Assembly: GCA_003281485.1 (NCBI GenBank)
Contig: QCBW01000003.1
Location: 1-64,000, forward strand
Reading direction: 5' to 3'
DNA length: 64,000 nt
Source of the DNA: Prochlorococcus sp. AG-347-J20
Lineage (GTDB): Bacteria > Cyanobacteriota > Cyanobacteriia > PCC-6307 > Cyanobiaceae
Both the position numbers and the translations under genes were made by a program. Under the pieces are notes generated by a model. It worked only from the letters and a program-made list of their open reading frames with translations, did no database searches and had not been told where the DNA came from. Below, in pieces: positions 21,566 to 30,440 of the stretch (position 1 is the first letter of the stretch; the number at the start of each line of letters is the position of its first letter).

Positions 21566-21669
21566 AATCTTAAATTTGTTTATGTATCAATCTTAAAAAT
21601 TATGTTCTAAAGCTGCGAGATAACTTTATTAAAAAAGAGGTCCTTTTAGATAAACAAATTATTTAAAAT

Positions 21670-21816
21670 TTATTTAGCCTTCTTTAAATATAGATTCTTT
21701 GTATTTGCCTGATCTGATGTAAACAACAAAATTAAAATAGTTCCAACTAGAAATGAAAAAATCATTGTCAAACCAACAACTTCGACCATTTCACTAGGCA
21801 GATAATTTAAAAACAT
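21670..21816 (-). CDS. One-helix membrane protein (48 aa)
   Basis: A short N-terminal part (FLNYLPSEMVEVVG), a helix (LTMIFSFLVGTILILLF) and a hydrophilic tail (TSDQANTKNLYLKKAK). Layout and composition fit a real single-pass protein. Family unknown. Confidence 0.45.
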   Translation of the reverse strand: MFLNYLPSEMVEVVGLTMIFSFLVGTILILLFTSDQANTKNLYLKKAK

Positions 21817-21966
21817 AATCAATAGAACTCTTATTTTAAACTTAGCAACTGTATTTTTTATGTAAAGTATTCCTCCTTAAATTTCAAAACGAACTTTCTG
21901 AGACTTTTTAATCTTTATTTTTTTTTATTTGCTGGATAAATCTAGTTCTAGCCGATTACAATTTTC

Positions 21967-22257
21967 TTACTTAGTTATTCCTATATTCTTAAGCAATTTC
22001 AGGTAAGGCAGTGCCCAATTACCAAAGGTAAAAGAGATAGTCGTATATTTTGTAGTTGGTAATAATGTTTTAGAACGTGTAGAGGCTAATTTAGAAAATA
22101 TCTTAATAGTCTCTGCTTCTAGATTATCCATATACAATTTTTTTTTAATACCTCGATCTTTCTTTTGGGGCAAATAATTTTCTATAAACCATAAAACTTG
22201 ATCTAAATTTGATTTATTGGGTAAGGTTTTAATTTGTTTATTTTTCTTTTTAAACAT
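21967..22257 (-). CDS. Basic hypothetical protein (96 aa)
   Basis: Very basic at the start (FKKKNKQIKTLPNKSN), then a helical LDQVLWFIENYLPQKKDR and a C-terminal half with KLASTRSKTLLPTTKYTTIS and NWALPYLKLLKNIG. No membrane helix. The pattern does not match a family I know, but the length, start and codon use are sound. A terminator for the gene upstream on the same strand lies before it. Confidence 0.5.
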   Translation of the reverse strand: MFKKKNKQIKTLPNKSNLDQVLWFIENYLPQKKDRGIKKKLYMDNLEAETIKIFSKLASTRSKTLLPTTKYTTISFTFGNWALPYLKLLKNIGITK

Positions 22258-22392
22258 ATTTATTTACCTCTTAATTACTGAATTAAATTTGCCATTTATA
22301 TAATTAAAATCAATAGTAAAAGCATCAAAATTATGTTCTTTTTAATAATCAATAATCAAAAAAAATTAATAATTACGTTGTTTTTATAAAAA

Positions 22393-22419
22393 TAAAAAAG
22401 AGAGGGATAAACCCCCTCT
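22393..22419 (-). terminator. Rho-independent terminator (minus strand)
   Basis: On the minus strand AGAGGG, a seven-base loop and CCCTCT are followed by a T-rich run (22393-22400). It lies 26 bases after the stop of 22445-22615 and should end that transcript. Confidence 0.75.
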
Positions 22420-22444
22420 TAATTGATCAATATCAAAAAAGAAT

Positions 22445-22615
22445 TTAATTTTTTGAGTCTTTCAATTTCATTTCTTTTTGTGTTTTCCTGATTCTTTCTT
22501 CAAAGATGGATCTTCTATATGGAGTAACTTCTCCGCTTTTAGTAGCCAAAAGTTGGGCTTCATAAAGCCTATTGGCTCTTTTGATTTTTTCTCTTATTTG
22601 TAAGAGGTTATTCAT
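22445..22615 (-). CDS. Small basic helical protein (56 aa)
   Basis: Almost fully helical and basic: NNLLQIREKIKRANRLYEAQ, then SGEVTPYRRSIFEERIRKTQ. The gene has its own terminator. I recall similar short proteins in picocyanobacteria but no function. The Arg/Lys richness would allow nucleic-acid binding, though no motif shows it. Confidence 0.6.
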   Translation of the reverse strand: MNNLLQIREKIKRANRLYEAQLLATKSGEVTPYRRSIFEERIRKTQKEMKLKDSKN

Positions 22616-22802
22616 GATCTTTTGCAGTTAATGAGAATCCCGTTCCCTACTCCCATTTCATGCGTCCAGAGATATAAACTTGGATGAACGTTAGTGAACG
22701 ATAACATCTTTAAAAAAATTTCGCGAGAGTAATTTTTATTAAATTTTTCTAAAAAATAAATATTGAATAGATAGTACAAATAAGGTTTTAATATTTCCTA
22801 AA

Positions 22803-23078
22803 TTAGGATAAGAAAATTGTTTGCGACCCATCATTATTATCCTGAATCACTATTTTTTTATTTGGGAAAATATTTGATAATATTCTTTTCAAATTTGAAT
22901 TATCTGAAGTGATTATTTTACTCATATTTTTTGAATTAATTTTCCAATTTTCATCCACAAATAGTTCTTTATCATGACCTTTTTCATTCTCCAGTGATGT
23001 CTTATTTAGAATCTTAAGTAACAGTTCTGAATCATAATCTTTAAATTCTACAGGGTCCTCTTTAAAATTTTTAATCAT
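22803..23078 (-). CDS. Hypothetical soluble protein (91 aa)
   Basis: An acidic N-terminal helix region (EFKDYDSELLLKILNKTS), a middle with WKINSKNMSKIITSDNSNL, and a C-terminal strand (KKIVIQDNNDGSQTIFLS). The DNNDG turn between strands is notable, but too short to be called a calcium loop. No signal peptide or helix. Family unknown. Confidence 0.5.
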   Translation of the reverse strand: MIKNFKEDPVEFKDYDSELLLKILNKTSLENEKGHDKELFVDENWKINSKNMSKIITSDNSNLKRILSNIFPNKKIVIQDNNDGSQTIFLS

Positions 23079-23304
23079 TATTTAGAAATCTAATGTTTCT
23101 AAATATTGCATAAGAAAATTGAAGAATACAAGTTATTAATTACCTAAAAAATTTCTCTAAAGATAAAAAATCCGGATGCAAATAAAATAATTTTCTTTGG
23201 AAAATTTAATTCCAAAATAAGTAAAGAATGATATTTAAAAAGATTAATTAATCATTTACACCATTTATTTACTTGTTAGGTTGCAATTAAGGGATTCAGA
23301 AAAG

Positions 23305-23436
23305 ATGCCAAGAGTAATTAACAAAAAAATTAGACTTTTAAGATGGTTAAACTCAGGAATGATACTACCATTTATCATTATGGCTGCATCCTCATCAATC
23401 ATTCTTTATGGTGTTTTATTTATCCTAATAAAATAG
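23305..23436 (+). CDS. One-helix membrane protein (43 aa)
   Basis: A basic start (PRVINKKIRLLRWLN), then a long hydrophobic stretch (ILPFIIMAASSSIILYGVLF). The positive-inside rule puts the N-terminus in the cytoplasm. No family recognised; supported by layout only. Confidence 0.45.
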   Translation: MPRVINKKIRLLRWLNSGMILPFIIMAASSSIILYGVLFILIK

Positions 23437-23446
23437 TTTTTTTAAT

Positions 23447-23581
23447 TTAAGCAGCTAAGTTTTCCTCAGACTTAGACATAATTATTGCAGCTTTTTTTAA
23501 TAAACTAACTACTTCTTTTCTTCCAACTGCATTATCAGCTTGACGCATTATTTCATCATATTTTTTATTTATATTTTTCAT
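23447..23581 (-). CDS. Small helical protein (44 aa)
   Basis: I chose the internal ATG giving MKNINKKYDEIMRQADNAVG; an upstream start would add 16 residues that look like intergenic DNA. The block RQADNAVGRKEVVSLLKKA is a pattern I have seen in several picocyanobacterial small proteins. It is probably a helical hairpin. It converges with the one-helix gene. Function unknown. Confidence 0.5.
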   Translation of the reverse strand: MKNINKKYDEIMRQADNAVGRKEVVSLLKKAAIIMSKSEENLAA

Positions 23582-23760
23582 AAATAGTTTTACTTTATCT
23601 AAAATTACAACAACATATGATGGTGTCAATTGTAAATAATTCTCATATATTATTTCTTTGATTATTTTTGCAGAATAAAAATTACTAATATATTATCATT
23701 CAAGTTTTTTAATTGATGATGCCAAAAGATCATAAATATCAAAATTAATAATCCTTATAA

Positions 23761-23976
23761 TTAAGCTAAATTGAAGGGTTTGAAAACATAAAATAAACCT
23801 CCGATTAGGATCAATATTGCAGCTCCATAAAAAAGAAAAGGGATAATTGGATATTTATACAATGTAGACCTTACTTCTTGTTGTATGGCTTTTTTATCAA
23901 GTTGAGGCAACTTTATATCTTCAGTTTTTTCTCTAGGCGGAATACCTAACTTTTTTCTTCTCTTTGCCTCTCCCAT
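23761..23976 (-). CDS. DUF2839-like protein, copy 2
   Basis: I started at the ATG that gives MGEAKRRKKLGIPPREK, because copy 1 (21365-21565) begins at the same place; an ATG nine codons upstream is less likely. A charged linker (EDIKLPQLDKKAIQQEVR) precedes a C-terminal membrane helix (FLFYGAAILILIGGLFYV). The preceding minus-strand gene ends two bases before the start, so translation is probably coupled. Confidence 0.7.
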   Translation of the reverse strand: MGEAKRRKKLGIPPREKTEDIKLPQLDKKAIQQEVRSTLYKYPIIPFLFYGAAILILIGGLFYVFKPFNLA

Positions 23977-23978
23977 AA

Positions 23979-24209
23979 TTAATACTGAGGTATTCCCATA
24001 CATTTTAAATAATTGTTATCAGCTAAATCTAAAATTTGATTCCATTCTTCATGAGATGTTTCCAAATTATTTTCAAAATCTTTTTCAAATTTAAGAATAC
24101 ATCTTTTTTCTATATTTTCTAAAGAATTATAATTTCTTAAAAAAGAAACACTCAAATACGATAATGATGAAAAAACTATAATTATTTTAGCAATCCTTAA
24201 ATTATCCAT
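23979..24209 (-). CDS. Small membrane-anchored protein (76 aa)
   Basis: An N-terminal helix (RIAKIIIVFSSLSYLSVSF) acts as an anchor. The rest is hydrophilic, with two Cys (EKRCILKFEKDFENN and NNYLKCMGIPQY) that could form one disulfide outside the membrane. It ends two bases before the DUF2839-like gene. Family unknown. Confidence 0.5.
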   Translation of the reverse strand: MDNLRIAKIIIVFSSLSYLSVSFLRNYNSLENIEKRCILKFEKDFENNLETSHEEWNQILDLADNNYLKCMGIPQY

Positions 24210-24290
24210 ATCTTAAATGATATTGCCTTATAAATAAATAAGGTACTTGTTAGTTTTATAATTAATTTTATCTATTAAAACAATTATCAA

Positions 24291-24488
24291 ATGATAAATT
24301 CGATGAATTTTAACGATTTGCCTATTCAGGATTTGGTTGTTTCGGGGTTAATAATCTTTATAATGTCGACGATTATTGCCAATATTTATGACCCATTATT
24401 AGGAATTACTTATGCATTTGGGAATATACTTACTCTTACTTTTTTGAGCTGGTTATACAAAGAGACTTGGAGTGATCCGAAGAAATAA
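24291..24488 (+). CDS. Two-helix membrane protein (65 aa)
   Basis: Two hydrophobic segments (IQDLVVSGLIIFIMSTIIA and ILTLTFLSWLY) flank an ANIYDPLLGITYAFG loop; the end is charged (KETWSDPKK). The start could be either of two close ATG codons. Convergent with the one-helix gene that follows. No known family. Confidence 0.45.
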   Translation: MINSMNFNDLPIQDLVVSGLIIFIMSTIIANIYDPLLGITYAFGNILTLTFLSWLYKETWSDPKK

Positions 24489-24517
24489 ATCAAATTAAGA
24501 AAAAGATAAATAAAAAA

Positions 24518-24631
24518 CTACTTCTGTATTTTTAATTTTGAAGAATATTTTAAGTTAACAATATATGTTGCGACAAGAGATAGTATTAAAAAAAATAATA
24601 AACTCTCCAAAGTTGATTGAGGCATAACCAT
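24518..24631 (-). CDS. Tiny one-helix membrane protein (37 aa)
   Basis: A single helix (LESLLFFLILSLVATYIV) with a basic tail (NLKYSSKLKIQK). The start may be at 24631 or two codons later. Evidence is the layout only. Confidence 0.4.
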   Translation of the reverse strand: MVMPQSTLESLLFFLILSLVATYIVNLKYSSKLKIQK

Positions 24632-24770
24632 GAGATGGACCAAAAATGATATATCTTTAGAGAAACTAATTCTGAAGAAAAATCAACCCTTTAATTATTT
24701 TTTATTTTCAAATTAATAAATTTAATAACCTTAAAAATCTACCAGAAAAAAAATTTTTAATAATTAACAG

Positions 24771-25070
24771 CTAACCAATAACAAGTCCTTTTTCAAGAAG
24801 TAAATCGAAAACCTCCACACTTTTAGTTTTCCCTAATTTAAGTGGCTGATGTAAATCTAATATTTCAGCTAGACACATAATCCAATAAGTATCTTTTTTT
24901 AAATTAAGTTTCTCACAAATATGTTGGGGCGCCGATTTAAAACAAACAAATTCTGTTGAAATATTAATGTTCATGATTTGAGCTTCAAGTTCCAGACTTA
25001 AGAGTTCTATTTCTTGCTCAGATAGGGCTGTCCCAAATGAATATGATTCAATTAAAAGTTGATAATTCAT
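24771..25070 (-). CDS. Acidic helical protein overlapping DUF3764 copy 2 (99 aa)
   Basis: The likely start is the ATG giving MNYQLLIESYSFGTALSEQE; the longer frame upstream lies inside the DUF3764-like gene. It has a Glu/Leu-rich helix (EIELLSLELEAQIMNIN), three Cys, and a C-terminal LGKTKSVEVFDLLLEKG. It overlaps the end of the DUF3764-like gene by 23 bases, as if that gene had lost its normal stop. Family unknown. Confidence 0.5.
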   Translation of the reverse strand: MNYQLLIESYSFGTALSEQEIELLSLELEAQIMNINISTEFVCFKSAPQHICEKLNLKKDTYWIMCLAEILDLHQPLKLGKTKSVEVFDLLLEKGLVIG

Positions 25071-25368
25071 AAAAGTTTTTATTGTTTTGAGAAATCCAGC
25101 GCGATATTTTTGAACCCTTATAAATATGTCCTGAAGCCTCAACAATATGTTTTGTTTCGGGTTTCATAAAAATATCATATAGAACATTTTCTGGTCCTTG
25201 AAAAATTACATTTGCCCTTTTGGGATCGTCAAATGATTTACCAATATAAAATATTTTAACTCCCATTTCACTAAACATAGTCTGATGTTCCTTAGCATTA
25301 ATATGTGCTTTGTACTCCTCGAAGGTATTACTTAGTTGAAAATCAATAATAGTCGTTTTAACAACCAT
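25048..25368 (-). CDS. DUF3764-like small protein, copy 2
   Basis: Its first 94 residues align almost without gaps to 5978-6262 (FQLSNTFEEYKAHINAKEH, EMGVKIFYIGKSFDDPKRA, VEASGHIYKGSKISRWIS). Where copy 1 stops after RWISD, this one continues with 12 more residues (NNKNFYELSTFN) into the next gene. Loss of the ancestral stop is the simplest explanation. Probable alpha/beta fold; function unknown. Confidence 0.65.
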   Translation of the reverse strand: MVVKTTIIDFQLSNTFEEYKAHINAKEHQTMFSEMGVKIFYIGKSFDDPKRANVIFQGPENVLYDIFMKPETKHIVEASGHIYKGSKISRWISQNNKNFYELSTFN

Positions 25369-25500
25369 TAGAACAATAAAATTTTTTTATTCTAAATCTT
25401 TTTCAAAAAAGTTAACCCAAAAAAATTAGTTTTTATTAAGCACCATATTAACTATTTTTTATTTATGAGTTATAAACAACTATAAAATCGGTTTTTAATT

Positions 25501-26844
25501 TTGGACTCAAAAATTTCTCAAAGAGAGCAATGGACTAGTAAGCTTGGATTCATTCTCGCTGCTGCTGGTAGTGCAGTAGGTCTTGGAAACCTTTGGGGTT
25601 TTGCTTACAGAGCCTCTCAAGGCGGAGGTTCTGCCTTTGTAATTTTATACATATTGATCGTTTTGATTGTATGTCTTCCTGTATTTGTTGCTGAAATGGC
25701 TTTAGGGAGAAATGCAATGTCAAGTACATTACTCGCACCAGTTAAACTGGCTGGGAAAAATTGGTTTCCATTAGGGATTCTGTTTTTTATAGCTCCTTTA
25801 GGTATTGCATCTTATTATTCAGTAATAATGGGCTGGACAGCCGATACCTTATTCCATTCTTTATTTTTTGGTTTACCAAAGAATTTAACTGAAGCAGAAA
25901 ACTTCTTTGGCTCGATTAGTAGTGGAAGCAGTGTCTTATTGGGGCACCTATTAAGTCTTGTGCTCACAGCAATAATAGTTTCATCAGGTATAAAAAAGGG
26001 CATTGAAAAGGTCACTAGATATTTCATGCCAATCCTTTTCATAATTATTATAATTCTTGCTATTTGGGCTACTTCACTCTCTGGGGCATGGGAAGGATAT
26101 AAAACATTTTTACTTAAATTTGATTTTAATGAGTTAAGAAATCCTCAAACGATAAGAAACGCTTTTACACAAGCATTCTTTTCATTAAGCTTAGGAATTG
26201 GAATTATGGTTACCTACGCATCTTATTTAAATAAAAAAAGTAATCTTCCAAAACTAAGTATTGGAGTTGCAACATTAGATACTTTGGTTGGACTAATGGC
26301 TGGATTTATAACTTTCCCTATAGTTTTAACATTTGGTTTAAGTGACGCTATATCTGAATCCACCGTTGGTGCTCTATTCATATCAATTCCGACAGGCCTA
26401 GGTTCATATGGTGCAGCAGGAAGAATTGTGGCTGTTGCATTTTTTGCCTTAGCTTACATTGCAGCTATAACTTCATCTGTTTCATTATTAGAAGTTCCAG
26501 TTTCCTCTTTAATGGATAAATTTGGTTTTAAAAGAGAAAAGTCGGTTTGGTTGATAACTCTATTCTTATTCTTAGCAGGCATTCCTTCTTCATTGAATTT
26601 AAACATTTTAGGAACAGTTGACTCGATTTTTGGAGGTGTATTACTAATCTTTGGTGGATTCTTAGTAACTTTCTTTATGGGATGGGTAGTCCCTGGAAAA
26701 TTTAATGAAGAGCTTAGTGGTTCAAAAGTTGGAGTAAAAACGACACGTTATTTAAAATTCATGACAAGATGGGTCGCGCCTCCAATTATTGGTTTTGGAC
26801 TATTTATTAGTGTGTTTGATTTATTGAAAGGATGGGTAAGTTAG
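25501..26844 (+). CDS. Sodium-dependent transporter of the NSS (SNF) family
   Basis: NSS transporters couple import of amino acids or related solutes to the Na+ gradient (LeuT fold). The 447-residue protein has about 11-12 membrane helices and begins QREQWTSKLGFILAAAGSAV with GLGNLWGFAYRASQGGG, the unwound helix 1 that forms the sodium and substrate sites. FSLSLGIGIMVTYASYL marks helix 6. The start codon is TTG. The substrate cannot be told from sequence. It lies in the accessory half, separate from any metabolic operon, and looks intact. Confidence 0.9.
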   Translation: MDSKISQREQWTSKLGFILAAAGSAVGLGNLWGFAYRASQGGGSAFVILYILIVLIVCLPVFVAEMALGRNAMSSTLLAPVKLAGKNWFPLGILFFIAPLGIASYYSVIMGWTADTLFHSLFFGLPKNLTEAENFFGSISSGSSVLLGHLLSLVLTAIIVSSGIKKGIEKVTRYFMPILFIIIIILAIWATSLSGAWEGYKTFLLKFDFNELRNPQTIRNAFTQAFFSLSLGIGIMVTYASYLNKKSNLPKLSIGVATLDTLVGLMAGFITFPIVLTFGLSDAISESTVGALFISIPTGLGSYGAAGRIVAVAFFALAYIAAITSSVSLLEVPVSSLMDKFGFKREKSVWLITLFLFLAGIPSSLNLNILGTVDSIFGGVLLIFGGFLVTFFMGWVVPGKFNEELSGSKVGVKTTRYLKFMTRWVAPPIIGFGLFISVFDLLKGWVS

Positions 26845-27211
26845 AAAATTTTTACTGGTAATATAGTTTGGAATTAAGGGAGGGGGTTTCAGAAAAAAAA
26901 TTTAAATTGTTAAACTTTTCATATTATTTTTGGAAACTTAATAAAATGCTTTTTAATAAATGAATATTTATAGAGTTTTTAATTAAAAAATTGATATGGT
27001 GGCTAAGTTCTTTTTTGATTTGTAAAGGTCTAAACATTTTTCTAAAAAGATGCTCTAATGCAGAACCTTTTTTAAAAATAAATATTAAATTCTAACTTCT
27101 TTTTAATCTCAAACGTATCGTCACAAACCATCACTAATAGAATATATATAAAATATCAACATGTTGAATTTAGAGAAATTACAACGCAATCAAGAATAAA
27201 TAAAAAATTTG
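26845..27211. other. 367-bp gap, nothing seen
   Basis: AT-rich sequence with no frame, hairpin with T-run, or repeat that I can support. It separates the symporter and SelO-type genes, which are probably transcribed separately. Confidence 0.3.
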
Positions 27212-28915
27212 ATGTCAACTGAACCTGATTACTTAAAAGAAAAGCTTACAGAAAATTTCTCTGAATTTTCTCAACTATCTGACTATTCTTTTATGAATTA
27301 TCTTAAAGCAGATCCTCAATCAACAAAAGATGGAAATGACCATAAGCCACGCTCAGTATATTCTGGACATTACGTACCGGTTGTTCCAACAGCAATTCCA
27401 GAACCAATATATATCTCCCACAGCAAAAATCTTTTCAAAGAACTTGGACTAAGCTCAGATCTTACAAAAGACCAAAACTTTTGTCGTTTTTTCTCAGGTG
27501 ACATTTCTGTTGCTATTTATCCAATGAATCCTTTTGGTTGGGCGACTGGTTATGCATTATCAATTTATGGGACTGAATATATCCAACAATGTCCCTTTGG
27601 TACTGGTAATGGTTATGGAGATGGCAGGGCAATTTCTGTATTTGAAGGTTTATTCAATGGCAAAAGAATGGAGATGCAACTAAAAGGTGGAGGTCCAACT
27701 CCCTACTGTCGAGGAGCAGATGGTAGGGCTGTATTACGTTCTAGCGTTAGAGAATTTCTTGCACAAGAATTTATGGATGCTTTGGGAATCCCAACCTCAA
27801 GATCATTAACGCTTTTTGTCTCCAAATCAGAAATAGTTAGAAGGCCATGGTATTCCAAAGGGTCCAAATATTTTGAACCTGATATCATGATTGATAATCA
27901 AGCGGCAATTACCACGAGAGTCGCTCCATCTTTTTTACGTGTAGGCCAGATTGAACTTTTTGCAAGACGAGTTCGTAATAATGCGCATAATGAGGCCCTC
28001 AATGAACTAAAAATGATAGTTCAACATCTTATTGATAGAAATTATAAAGATGAAATTGAACATGAGATTTCAATTGAAAGTAAAGTAATAAAACTGGCTT
28101 CTTTATACAGATCAAGACTCATATCACTCATAGCCAACTGGATGCGAGTTGGTTATTGTCAGGGTAACTTCAATAGTGATAATTGTGCTGCTGGAGGCTA
28201 TACCTTAGATTATGGCCCCTTTGGATTCTGTGAATTATTTGATCCAAGATTTCAACCATGGACAGGTGGAGGTGAACATTTCTCATTTTTTAACCAACCT
28301 TCTGCTGCGGCAATCAACTTTAAAACATTCTGTTCTTCTCTTAGTCCTTTACTTTCAGAAAGCAAACAAGATCAAGAAAAGTTAGATCACCTTGAAAAGG
28401 ATTTTTCAGAATTGATGAACAAAGAATTGAAGAAAATGTGGGCAAACAAGCTTGGTTTAGAACATTACAACGAAGATCTAATAAATGATTTTTTTAATCT
28501 TATGATAATTTCAAAAGCAGACTATACAATTTTATTCCGTAAACTCTCTGAAATACCTGATAACTTAGATTCGTTAAAAGACAGTTTTTATTTACCAATT
28601 AATGATGAGCTCAATAATAGATGGGAAATCTGGCTTAAAAACTGGCAATCAGTCTTGAAGAAAGAGAAGAATACTAAAGCAAAATCGGCATCGATGAAAT
28701 CCCTCAACCCAGTCTATACATGGCGCGAATGGATGGTTGTCCCTGCATATGAAGAAGCAGAAAAAGGAAATTTCAACAAAATAAAAGAATTGCAGGATAT
28801 ATTTAGCAATCCATATATAGAACAACCTTCAGAAATAGATCAAAAATATAATCGACTAAAGCCAAGTCAGTATTTTAACTATGGAGGAGTATCTCACTAC
28901 AGCTGTTCTTCATGA
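27212..28915 (+). CDS. selO: SelO/YdiU family protein adenylyltransferase
   Basis: SelO is a pseudokinase that transfers AMP from ATP to protein hydroxyl groups and acts in redox stress. The 567 residues include the nucleotide-binding block MQLKGGGPTPYCRGADGRAV and LRSSVREFLAQEFM, then NWMRVGYCQGNFNSDNCAAG, where the active-site Asn and Asp of this family lie. YTLDYGPFGFCELFDPRFQP and WTGGGEHFSFFNQPSAAA follow, and the redox Cys near the end is in HYSCSS. I prefer the ATG at 27212 over the TTG one codon upstream. Length and motifs are complete. Confidence 0.92.
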   Translation: MSTEPDYLKEKLTENFSEFSQLSDYSFMNYLKADPQSTKDGNDHKPRSVYSGHYVPVVPTAIPEPIYISHSKNLFKELGLSSDLTKDQNFCRFFSGDISVAIYPMNPFGWATGYALSIYGTEYIQQCPFGTGNGYGDGRAISVFEGLFNGKRMEMQLKGGGPTPYCRGADGRAVLRSSVREFLAQEFMDALGIPTSRSLTLFVSKSEIVRRPWYSKGSKYFEPDIMIDNQAAITTRVAPSFLRVGQIELFARRVRNNAHNEALNELKMIVQHLIDRNYKDEIEHEISIESKVIKLASLYRSRLISLIANWMRVGYCQGNFNSDNCAAGGYTLDYGPFGFCELFDPRFQPWTGGGEHFSFFNQPSAAAINFKTFCSSLSPLLSESKQDQEKLDHLEKDFSELMNKELKKMWANKLGLEHYNEDLINDFFNLMIISKADYTILFRKLSEIPDNLDSLKDSFYLPINDELNNRWEIWLKNWQSVLKKEKNTKAKSASMKSLNPVYTWREWMVVPAYEEAEKGNFNKIKELQDIFSNPYIEQPSEIDQKYNRLKPSQYFNYGGVSHYSCSS

Positions 28916-28959
28916 ATTTCAATCCTCATAATGCAGACTGAACCACTTTGAGAAAAATC

Positions 28960-29389
28960 TTATTTATTTATGGCCTTAGGAATTCCAAATACTGAAACAA
29001 ATTCCTCAAGAAGTATAGCCCGCTTCTTTCCAACATTCTTCACAAAGTGTGCCTCTTCATTTTTGCTCTCTATAAAAGCATCAACTTCTTTAAAGAAATT
29101 AATTTCTTTCCCCTAACGTGCTTTAATCCCTCTCTTGTGAAATGAATCAACATGGGGAAAAGTGCATGTGAATTTGAGTTTCTATTTCTATCCCTGCTGG
29201 AATTTTTACTTTTAAAAGTCTTAATTCAGGCTTACCTTCTTGAAAATTAAAATTTTTGCCACTTAATCAATCATTTTGAAGTTTGAATAATAGTAATAAC
29301 CTCACTCTTTTCCTCTGCGACAGAAGATTGGGTCACAAAAAAGTCCAAATAAAAAGGAAGTAAAATGGAATAAATTTTATTAACTTCAT
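28960..29389 (-). pseudogene. Decayed secreted cupin-domain protein
   Basis: On the minus strand a signal-peptide-like start (MKLIKFIPFYFLFIWTF) is broken by a frameshift. It continues in other frames as VTQSSVAEEKSEVITIIQTS, then FNFQEGKPELRLLKVKIPAG, IHMHFSP, INFFKEVDAFIESKNEEAHF and VKNVGKKRAILLEEF up to a TAA. Leu-Lys-Ile-Pro-Ala-Gly followed by His-x-His, GDAF-like and HxxxNxG-like blocks is the order of a small cupin barrel. At least three frame changes are needed, so it is not functional. Confidence 0.6.
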
Positions 29390-29442
29390 TAGATATTTGA
29401 GTTTCACTAAAAATAGTTAATTTGCAAAAATAATTAACTAAT

Positions 29443-29604
29443 TTATTTTTTATATAGCTTTTCTAATCGCTTAATTTCCTCCCTTAAATCCTTACCCTTC
29501 TTATTTATTTGATTATTCTTAATAACTATTGGGATAATCCACCAGGCTTGAAGACCTAAAAAGATAAATACTAGAATCAATAATTCAAAAGTGCCAGGCT
29601 GCAT
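29443..29604 (-). CDS. One-helix membrane protein with charged tail (53 aa)
   Basis: One N-terminal helix (FELLILVFIFLGLQAWWIIP) precedes a basic, helical tail (NKKGKDLREEIKRLEKLYKK) with a heptad-like pattern. It is a neat, intact single-pass protein that might dimerise through the tail. The PGTFELLILVFI start resembles small conserved cyanobacterial proteins, but I cannot name the family. Confidence 0.55.
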   Translation of the reverse strand: MQPGTFELLILVFIFLGLQAWWIIPIVIKNNQINKKGKDLREEIKRLEKLYKK

Positions 29605-29677
29605 TTGATAAATTAACCTTCTATGTAAATACCAATATTCTAAAAGCTATTAAATATTCATGAGATTCGAAATATTT

Positions 29678-29860
29678 CTAGGCTGCCTCTAATTCAATAT
29701 GAAGTTTAATATCACTTGAAATGATTACTTCTTTAAATTCAATAAGTTTGGAAATTATTCTTTGCTTCTCTTGATAAGTTTTATAGATATCCTCTACAAC
29801 CTACTGCATTGCAAGTGTTACTTTTTGAAGTTTGATTTCTAAATCTTCCCTATAATTCAA
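29678..29860 (-). pseudogene. Helical protein frame with an internal stop
   Basis: From a TTG at 29860 the minus strand reads NYREDLEIKLQKVTLAMQ, a TAG, then VVEDIYKTYQEKQRIISKLI, EFKEVIIS and SDIKLHIELEAA. Both sides of the TAG are coherent amphipathic helix in one frame, so a single nonsense mutation in a short helical protein is likely. The original start is not clear. Confidence 0.4.
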
Positions 29861-30007
29861 AAACTTAAAGAAATTACATTTTTTTAAAAAAAAGAATAAT
29901 TGCTAGTAAATTAGTACTTAACCTTAAAAGGATTGACGCCTAAGGAAATAGGATATAATTTATAGTACAAATGTATTAATATTCAATTTTCATATTAAAG
30001 TGAAAGC

Positions 30008-30277
30008 ATGAAGCCTAAGTACTCATTTGGTTGTAGCATTAGCAAGCCAAACGGATGCCTACTAAATCCCGAAGGAAGCAGAATAATCTTTTTCGAAGAA
30101 TGCAGAAATCCCCCCAAACCTAATCTAAAAATTCATACTCACCTTTTTTATGCAAATCACCTTGGAGAACCAGGAGGATACAAATCCTCAGAGAAACTAA
30201 ACATAGATGCAGCTTGGGAGAAGTGGCACGAACTTCAACAAAAAGGCTGGACGGAGGTCTATTACCATTACGGATGA
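30008..30277 (+). CDS. DUF1651-type protein with Cys-rich start (89 aa)
   Basis: The C-terminal half (LNIDAAWEKWHELQQKGWTE) has the Ala/Trp-Leu-Gly-Trp ending of DUF1651. The first half contains three Cys (FGCSISKPNGCLLNPEGSRI and FFEECRNPPKPN) and an IHTHLFYANHLG strand with two His, so metal binding is conceivable. Soluble and intact. Relatives in the window are 7543-7791 and 13681-13938, although similarity outside the ending is low. Confidence 0.5.
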   Translation: MKPKYSFGCSISKPNGCLLNPEGSRIIFFEECRNPPKPNLKIHTHLFYANHLGEPGGYKSSEKLNIDAAWEKWHELQQKGWTEVYYHYG

Positions 30278-30440
30278 GGATTCCCGGGAAATAAATACTC
30301 AAAAAATCAACTATTTAACTTAATATGTAATGATATTGCTACATATTTGTAGCATATATCTTGAAAATAACTTATTTTTGGCCCAATACTTTACATTTGT
30401 TAATAGTAGTGTTACATTAATTAACAATTACACAACTTCA

